NCBI RefSeq assembly: GCF_003443655.1
Contig: NZ_CP031941.1
Span: forward strand, 2,912,501-2,976,500
DNA from: Nostoc sphaeroides
GTDB lineage: Bacteria; Cyanobacteriota; Cyanobacteriia; Cyanobacteriales; Nostocaceae
Length of the DNA: 64,000 nucleotides
Direction: 5' to 3'
Under the pieces are notes generated by a model. The model worked only from the letters and a program-made list of their open reading frames with translations. It ran no database searches and had not been told where the DNA came from. A program made the position numbers and the translations under genes. How positions within the stretch are numbered: the stretch's first letter is position 1; the number at the start of each line of letters is the position of its first letter. Of this stretch, positions 59,935 through 64,000 are shown in pieces.

Positions 59935-60035
59935 CTACCCCTTGCCCCAGCCTGGAGGCTGGGAACCCATTCTTAGAGGCTCTGCCTCCAGTGGCTTGAC
60001 CAGAGGCAGCAGCCCCTAGTAATACATTCCCAGTC
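59935..60035. repeat. CCAGCCTGGAGGCTGG hairpin repeat cluster
   Basis: Includes the hairpin CCAGCCTGGAGGCTGGG and GGCTCTGCCTCCAG..AGAGGCAG pairings; a common intergenic hairpin repeat type that is split at 60037 by the next element. Confidence 0.6.
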
Positions 60036-60037
60036 TG

Positions 60038-60142
60038 ATACCATTTCACTTTAATAATGATACAAATACGCTCTTTTGGGGCATGGCATTGCCATGCCCC
60101 TACGAGAAATATATATGTATCAGGATTTTCGTGAATTGGTAT
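60038..60142. mobile_element. 105-bp element with ATACCA..TGGTAT ends and a 23-bp inner palindrome
   Basis: Outer arms ATACCATTTCAC.. / ..GTGAATTGGTAT pair along about 28 bp (TGATACA..TGTATCA next). The centre is GGGGCATGGCAT with its complement. It appears to be nested in a CATTCCCAGTCTG..AGACTAGGAACG hairpin repeat. Confidence 0.55.
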
Positions 60143-60250
60143 GAAGACTAGGAACGAGGTGAACGAGGTGACACAAGCCTTTTGCCTGTGTTTGAGTCAC
60201 CTTAGTAGAGCATTTTATTAAGTTTGTAACAAATTAAATTTGGTAATGGT

Positions 60251-60450
60251 AATGCATCGCTTTGCAATGTTAATGCATCGCTCTGCAATGCCAATGCATC
60301 GGTCTGCAATGCCAATGCTTCGGTCTGCAATGCCAATGCTTCGGTCTGCAATGTTAATGCATCGGTCTGCAATGTTAATGCATCGGTCTGCAATGCCAAT
60401 GCATCGGTCTGCAATGTTAATGCTTCGGTCTGCAATGTTAATGCGCTAAG
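60251..60450. repeat. 21-bp minisatellite 2 (nine units)
   Basis: Unit AATGCATCGGTCTGCAATGC followed by C or T; nine full units from 60251 to 60439 with no length change, varying only at CAT/CTT, GGT/GCT and GCC/GTT. The minus strand reads as LQTDALA heptads (60202-60435), the plus strand as MHRSAMP. I do not call a gene; it lies just downstream of leuA. Confidence 0.9.
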
Positions 60451-60489
60451 ATTTTATGCAAAACAGTACTTAGTTGTGCAACCAAAACC

Positions 60490-60523
60490 TTTGTAGAGAC
60501 GTAAAATTTTACGTCTCTACAAA
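60490..60523. repeat. Perfect 34-bp palindrome downstream of leuA
   Basis: TTTGTAGAGACGTAAAA and its exact complement. It lies 32 bp past the leuA stop on the minus strand and could act as a transcript end. Member of the GTAGAGACG palindrome family. Confidence 0.8.
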
Positions 60524-60555
60524 AGTTTATGCCTGTTTTCAGCAACGCATCCGAT

Positions 60556-62178
60556 CTACCCAGACACAACAGCAGAGTTTATCTCATGAAACTCGGATTT
60601 CTCAGTTTGCAAGTAACGATAAAGGCGATTCAGGGCGTTGAGATGAGCATAAGCTGCGGCTACCACGATATCAGTATCAGATGCTTGCCCAGAGAATATC
60701 CGCTCTTGATGCTTCAAGCGAACTGTAACTGTTCCCAGTGCATCAATTCCTCCAGTCACAGATTGGACAGAAAATTCAATCAGTTGATTGGGTATTTCCA
60801 CCAATTGATTGATTACTTGATATACCGCATCCACTGGGCCAGTGCCTACACTGGCATCCGTGAGGATTTTACCTTCAGGTGTGACAATTGTAATGGTTGC
60901 AGTTGGGCAAGTACAGTCACCGCAGATTACCTGGACGTGTTCGATTTGGAAGCCACTTTCTACTTGAATCTGTGTTTCATCTCGAACGATCGCCTCTAAA
61001 TCCCAATCTGAGATTTCTTTTTTCTTATCAGCGACTTCTTTGAACCGATTGAAGGCTTTATTCAAATCCGCTTCGTTCAATTCAAACCCCAATTCCTTGA
61101 GCCTGGTACGGAAAGCATTTCTTCCAGAGTGCTTGCCTAAAACCATGCGATTTTCTGGCAAACCGATCGCAGCAGCTTCCATAATTTCATAAGTTTCGCG
61201 GTGCTTGATGATTCCATCTTGATGAATACCAGACTCATGGGCGAAAGCGTTTGCTCCCACGATCGCTTTATTGGGCTGAATCAGCATCCCAGTTAATTGG
61301 GAAACCAAGGATGAGGTTTTGTAAATCTCCTCAGTCTTAATATTAGTCAGGGGTGTATCGTCATCAACCGAACGACCAAAATAAGGATTGAAAAATGGTT
61401 TGCGAACCTGCAAGGCCATGACAATCTCTTCCAATGCTGCATTACCTGCTCGTTCCCCAATGCCATTAATGGTACATTCCACCTGACGCACGCCGTATTC
61501 AATTGCAGCCAAAGCGTTAGCTGTCGCCAAACCCAAATCATTTTGAGTATGAATGGAAAGAATCACCCCATCGATATTAGGAACATGTTCTCGAATTCCC
61601 TGAATTAGATTTCCGATTTCTTTGGGTGTGCAGTAACCAACGGTATCAGGAATGTTGATTGTAGTTGCACCTGCTGCGATCGCTCTTGCCAAAACTTCAT
61701 AAAGAAACTCTGGCTCAGTGCGGCTAGCATCCATTGGTGAAAATTCTACATCGTCTACAAACGACTTAGCATAAGCAATCATTTCTGATGCGATCGCTAA
61801 TACTTCGCTGCGAGATTTTTTCAACTGATATTTCAGGTGAATATCAGAGGTAGAAATCATCGTGTGGATTCTGGGACGAGCCGCGCCTTTCAAGGCTTCG
61901 GCGGCGGCGTGAATATCTTGGCGAATGGCTCTAGCTAAACTGCAAATGATTGGCCCACCGGGTATCCCGACTTGTTCAGCAATGGTTTTAACAGCTTGAA
62001 AATCTCCCGGACTAGCAACGGCAAAACCTGCTTCAATCACATCGACACCAAGGAGAGCTAGTTGATGAGCGATCGCTAGCTTTTCTTCTACATTGAGGGT
62101 TGCGCCCGGTGACTGTTCGCCATCGCGTAGCGTGGTGTCGAAGATGATAACTCGGTCTGGTTGAGATGCGATGCTCAT
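60556..62178 (-). CDS. leuA: 2-isopropylmalate synthase LeuA
   Basis: 540 aa from the ATG at 62178, which has GGGAGAC 6 bases upstream. The ORF could open at 62259, but that would run through the operator. The DRE-TIM barrel starts [17 protein letters not shown] with the metal-binding Asp. [20 protein letters not shown] provides the His-x-His type ligands, and [20 protein letters not shown] is the family signature. The C-terminal LeuA allosteric domain ([20 protein letters not shown]) binds leucine for feedback inhibition. It condenses 2-oxoisovalerate with acetyl-CoA, the first step to leucine. Divergent from a GntR-type regulator. Confidence 0.96.
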   Translation of the reverse strand: MSIASQPDRVIIFDTTLRDGEQSPGATLNVEEKLAIAHQLALLGVDVIEAGFAVASPGDFQAVKTIAEQVGIPGGPIICSLARAIRQDIHAAAEALKGAARPRIHTMISTSDIHLKYQLKKSRSEVLAIASEMIAYAKSFVDDVEFSPMDASRTEPEFLYEVLARAIAAGATTINIPDTVGYCTPKEIGNLIQGIREHVPNIDGVILSIHTQNDLGLATANALAAIEYGVRQVECTINGIGERAGNAALEEIVMALQVRKPFFNPYFGRSVDDDTPLTNIKTEEIYKTSSLVSQLTGMLIQPNKAIVGANAFAHESGIHQDGIIKHRETYEIMEAAAIGLPENRMVLGKHSGRNAFRTRLKELGFELNEADLNKAFNRFKEVADKKKEISDWDLEAIVRDETQIQVESGFQIEHVQVICGDCTCPTATITIVTPEGKILTDASVGTGPVDAVYQVINQLVEIPNQLIEFSVQSVTGGIDALGTVTVRLKHQERIFSGQASDTDIVVAAAYAHLNALNRLYRYLQTEKSEFHEINSAVVSG

Positions 62179-62227
62179 AATTGTCTCCCGTGGTATTGAA
62201 GGGATGTTTAAAAAACCTGCTTTGGAT

Positions 62228-62260
62228 ATTGTATACAATCTTTTGGATTTTGTATACAAT
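62228..62260. promoter_or_regulatory. Two tandem palindromic operators between leuA and gntR
   Basis: ATTGTATACAAT (62228-62239) and TTTGTATACAAT (62249-62260), centres 21 bp apart (two helical turns). TTGTATACAA fits the TNGTNNACNA pattern of FadR-subfamily GntR sites. The second site ends 7 bp before the gntR start codon, so autoregulation is likely. Confidence 0.75.
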
Positions 62261-62267
62261 ATAAATT

Positions 62268-62948
62268 ATGAACTTAAATGACTTAGCAGCCAATGTGCTG
62301 CAACAACAACGCAGTACCCCAGATTTAATTGCCGATGCTTTGCGGGAAGCGATTCTGCGCGGCATTTTTCAGGAAGGACAATCGCTGAGACAGGATGAAA
62401 TCGCTACTCAGTTTGGAGTTAGTCGTATTCCCGTGCGTGAAGCCTTGAAGCAGCTAGAAGCAGAAGGATTGGTGACACTGCATTTAAATCGTGGTGCGAT
62501 CGTATCGGTGTTGACAGCACAAGAGGCGCAAGAAATCTGTGAAATTCGTAGCGCCTTAGAAGTGAAAGCGATGCAATTAGCAATACCCAAGTTCAGGGAA
62601 ACAGATATAGAAAAAGCTGCTGTAATTTTGGAAGCGACAGATCAAGCAACTGATGCAGGTGTGTTGGCAAAACTCAACTGGGAATTTCACGCGACGCTGT
62701 ACGCCACTGCTGAACGTCCCCGGTTGTTGGGGATGATTAAAACTTTACACGTTAATTGCGATCGCTATGTCCGGGTACAATTAGCGCAGATGGATTACCA
62801 AGAGCGATCGCAAAAAGAACACTATCAACTTTTAGATGCTTGTCAAAAGCAGGATACAAAAGCTGCTGTCAGGTTACTGAAACGACACATAGACACCGCA
62901 GGAGAACAGCTAATTGCATACTTGCAGCAAATTGCTCAGAAACGCTGA
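62268..62948 (+). CDS. GntR-family (FadR/FCD subfamily) transcriptional regulator
   Basis: 226 aa. The N-terminal winged helix is RQDEIATQFGVSRIPVREAL, then KQLEAEGLVTLHLNRGAIVS; the C-terminal FCD domain (about 85-215) has the metal/ligand-binding histidine pattern NWEFHATLY, KEHYQLLDA and LLKRHIDTA. Such regulators bind small organic acids and usually repress. It is divergent from leuA with about 90 bp and two TTGTATACAA palindromes between, so it may control leuA as well as itself; this is inference. A heptamer-cored repeat element begins right after the stop codon. Confidence 0.9.
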   Translation: MNLNDLAANVLQQQRSTPDLIADALREAILRGIFQEGQSLRQDEIATQFGVSRIPVREALKQLEAEGLVTLHLNRGAIVSVLTAQEAQEICEIRSALEVKAMQLAIPKFRETDIEKAAVILEATDQATDAGVLAKLNWEFHATLYATAERPRLLGMIKTLHVNCDRYVRVQLAQMDYQERSQKEHYQLLDACQKQDTKAAVRLLKRHIDTAGEQLIAYLQQIAQKR

Positions 62949-62949
62949 T

Positions 62950-63411
62950 TAAGCTGATGTGCGCCTAAATTGTATAAACACTCTTTACGGTTGTTAACTG
63001 TTAACTGTTGACAGGTTTTCGGTTATCACTCATCAGTCATCGGTCATCAGTCATCGGTCATCAGTCACCAGTCATCAGTCATCGGTCATCAGTCACCAGT
63101 CATCAGTCATCGGTCATCAGTCATCAGTCATCAGTCATCAGTCATCAGTCATCAGTCACCAGTCATCAGTCACCAGTCATCAGTCACCAGTCATCAGTCA
63201 CCAGTCATCAGTCACCAGTCATCAGTCATCAGTCATCAGTCACCAGTCATCAGTCATCGGTCATCAGTCACCAGTCATCAGTCACCAGTCACCAGTCATC
63301 AGTCATCAGTCACCAGTCATCAGTCACCAGTCACCAGTCATCAGTCATCAGTCATCAGTCATCGGTCATCAGCCTTCATGTAAATGTTCAAGTTAAATGC
63401 GTAACAGCTTA
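62950..63411 (+). repeat. 462-bp heptamer-cored element (family D), copy 2
   Basis: The same ends as 32755-33174 (TAAGCTGATGTGCG ... TGCGTAACAGCTTA), the same GTTAACTG leader and GGTTTTC, then about 50 heptamers, CAGTCAT with CGGTCAT and CAGTCAC variants (63021-63374). It starts 2 bp after the gntR stop. The plus-strand open frame (SHQSSVI repeats) is not taken as a gene. Confidence 0.8.
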
Positions 63412-63537
63412 TTGACTTTAGTCCTGATATTATAAGCACTAAAGTGCTTACTACAAACCCTTAAAACGAACTTAGTAAATTAAAAAGCTGATTTATTCTC
63501 GTAACGGAAACTGGTGGCTACAACCCGAATGTAATTT

Positions 63538-64000
63538 TTACGCCAACCGCAAATAAGGGCACTTTTGCAAGAATGTTGTTGCCTTATTGTGAGCATCTAC
63601 GTTATCAATATGTGCTGGCGTAGGTCGAATAATCCCACTAAACAGGTCATCTAAGCCATAGGGAGTAAAAAATTGCCATTGGCTTTGTGCATCTAGCCGA
63701 ACTCCCACAGCAGTAGCAGTGTGCAGCCAATCTGTGATGCCATCCTCCGTACTCGTGTAAAGTCTGCTACCAGTCCGCCAACGAGCAAAACTAGCTTGAT
63801 TTTTTACATCAAACTGTTCATGAGGAAATTGTTCTGTAAGAGTCGCCTTTGCTGCTAGTTCTTGAGAACGGTTTCCCTCTATATCAAAGAATGCAATATC
63901 AAAATCTTTAATACCTAATTTACACTCATTGCCAAAAATTGAAGACCAAACAGTGTTTCGGACTGCACCCCCGGCTAACCACCAATTAGGTAAATTTAGT
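63538..64000 (-). CDS. Nucleotidyltransferase-fold protein (DUF925 / NTP_transf_6), N-terminus beyond right edge
   Basis: The last 153 codons of a minus-strand gene, stop at 63538. The reading LPNWWLAGGAVRNTVWSSIF, then IKDFDIAFFDIEGNRSQE, FDVKNQASFARWRTG, then DWLHTATAVGVRLDAQ and TPYGLDDLFSGIIRPTPAHI matches the DUF925 family of uncharacterised nucleotidyltransferases (GG..xW and DxD motifs). Substrate unknown. About 120 bp of A+T-rich DNA separates its end from the heptamer-cored element. Confidence 0.82.
   Translation of the reverse strand, partial: LNLPNWWLAGGAVRNTVWSSIFGNECKLGIKDFDIAFFDIEGNRSQELAAKATLTEQFPHEQFDVKNQASFARWRTGSRLYTSTEDGITDWLHTATAVGVRLDAQSQWQFFTPYGLDDLFSGIIRPTPAHIDNVDAHNKATTFLQKCPYLRLA

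Noticed and set aside
60202..60449. LQTDALA-repeat and MHRSAMP-repeat frames
   Set aside because: Both strands open because of the 21-bp period; no evidence for coding. Kept as a minisatellite.
63008..63415. 135-codon frame over the second heptamer array
   Set aside because: Same artefact of a 7-bp repeat; the region is a repeat element with conserved ends.
1..64000. tRNA or rRNA genes
   Set aside because: I looked for GTTCGANTC-type T-loops and rRNA signatures and found none in a plausible context; a tRNAscan/Infernal run would settle it.

Overview
The window looks like chromosomal DNA of a filamentous, heterocyst-forming type cyanobacterium (Nostoc/Anabaena-like). This is inferred from the very frequent HIP1 octamer GCGATCGC, short tandem heptamer repeats (STRR type) between genes, a group 2 sigma-70 factor, PEP-CTERM proteins, a CoaR/CoaT cobalt-efflux locus, a ClpS2-type adaptor, a 6S RNA beside purK, and a giant Ser/Thr kinase-histidine kinase hybrid. 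No rRNA, tRNA, CRISPR array or prophage was recognised.

Layout. 0-7 kb: RNA-binding protein (cut by the left edge), TldD-type protease, an IS630 scrap, a GST-like protein, a HerA-like ATPase and a group 2 sigma factor. 7-14 kb: glycosyltransferase-like gene, a solo TnpB element, then cobalt resistance: coaR (split by a one-base frameshift) and coaT, with an intergenic region swollen by two small mobile repeats and a methyltransferase scrap. 14-22 kb: RND efflux pump plus adaptor with a decayed TetR gene upstream, then a WcaI-like glycosyltransferase. 22-33 kb: two tandem PEP-CTERM genes, glyS, murD carrying an in-frame repeat insertion, a PAN-domain protein, a 26-unit HIP1 minisatellite, hicB with a hicA remnant, argS, Uma2 and a CbiG C-terminal domain protein. 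33-47 kb: a holin-family membrane protein, a second solo TnpB element, a peptidoglycan-binding protein, an inactive/active M16 peptidase pair, the 1802-aa kinase, 6S RNA, purK and a pentapeptide-repeat protein. 47-64 kb: small membrane proteins, a C5-methyltransferase plus unknown partner, FAD oxidoreductase, clpS with a DUF2103 gene, moaE, a hybrid histidine kinase, a KTSC protein, leuA divergent from a GntR regulator, and a nucleotidyltransferase cut by the right edge.

Functional groupings: cobalt sensing and export (coaR/coaT), tripartite efflux (RND + adaptor), a putative restriction-modification or defence pair (48.5-51.8 kb), N-degron proteolysis (clpS), and leucine synthesis with a divergent FCD-type regulator and two tandem palindromic operators.

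The most unusual content is the dense set of small non-autonomous repeats. They include: (A) an exactly 135-bp element in three near-identical copies, each flanked by a matching 3-bp direct repeat (ATA, TTA, CTA); (B) an AGGACTTACGCA-ended element with 5-bp flanking repeats; (C) a CAATACGG-ended element; (D) a pair of 420-462 bp elements with TAAGCTG ends and a core of about 44-50 heptamers; two 21-bp minisatellites; and palindromes or STRRs that have entered reading frames in frame (murD, the giant kinase, the DUF2103 gene). The two TnpB loci carry hairpins over the start codon and at the right end whose structure is kept while the sequence changes.
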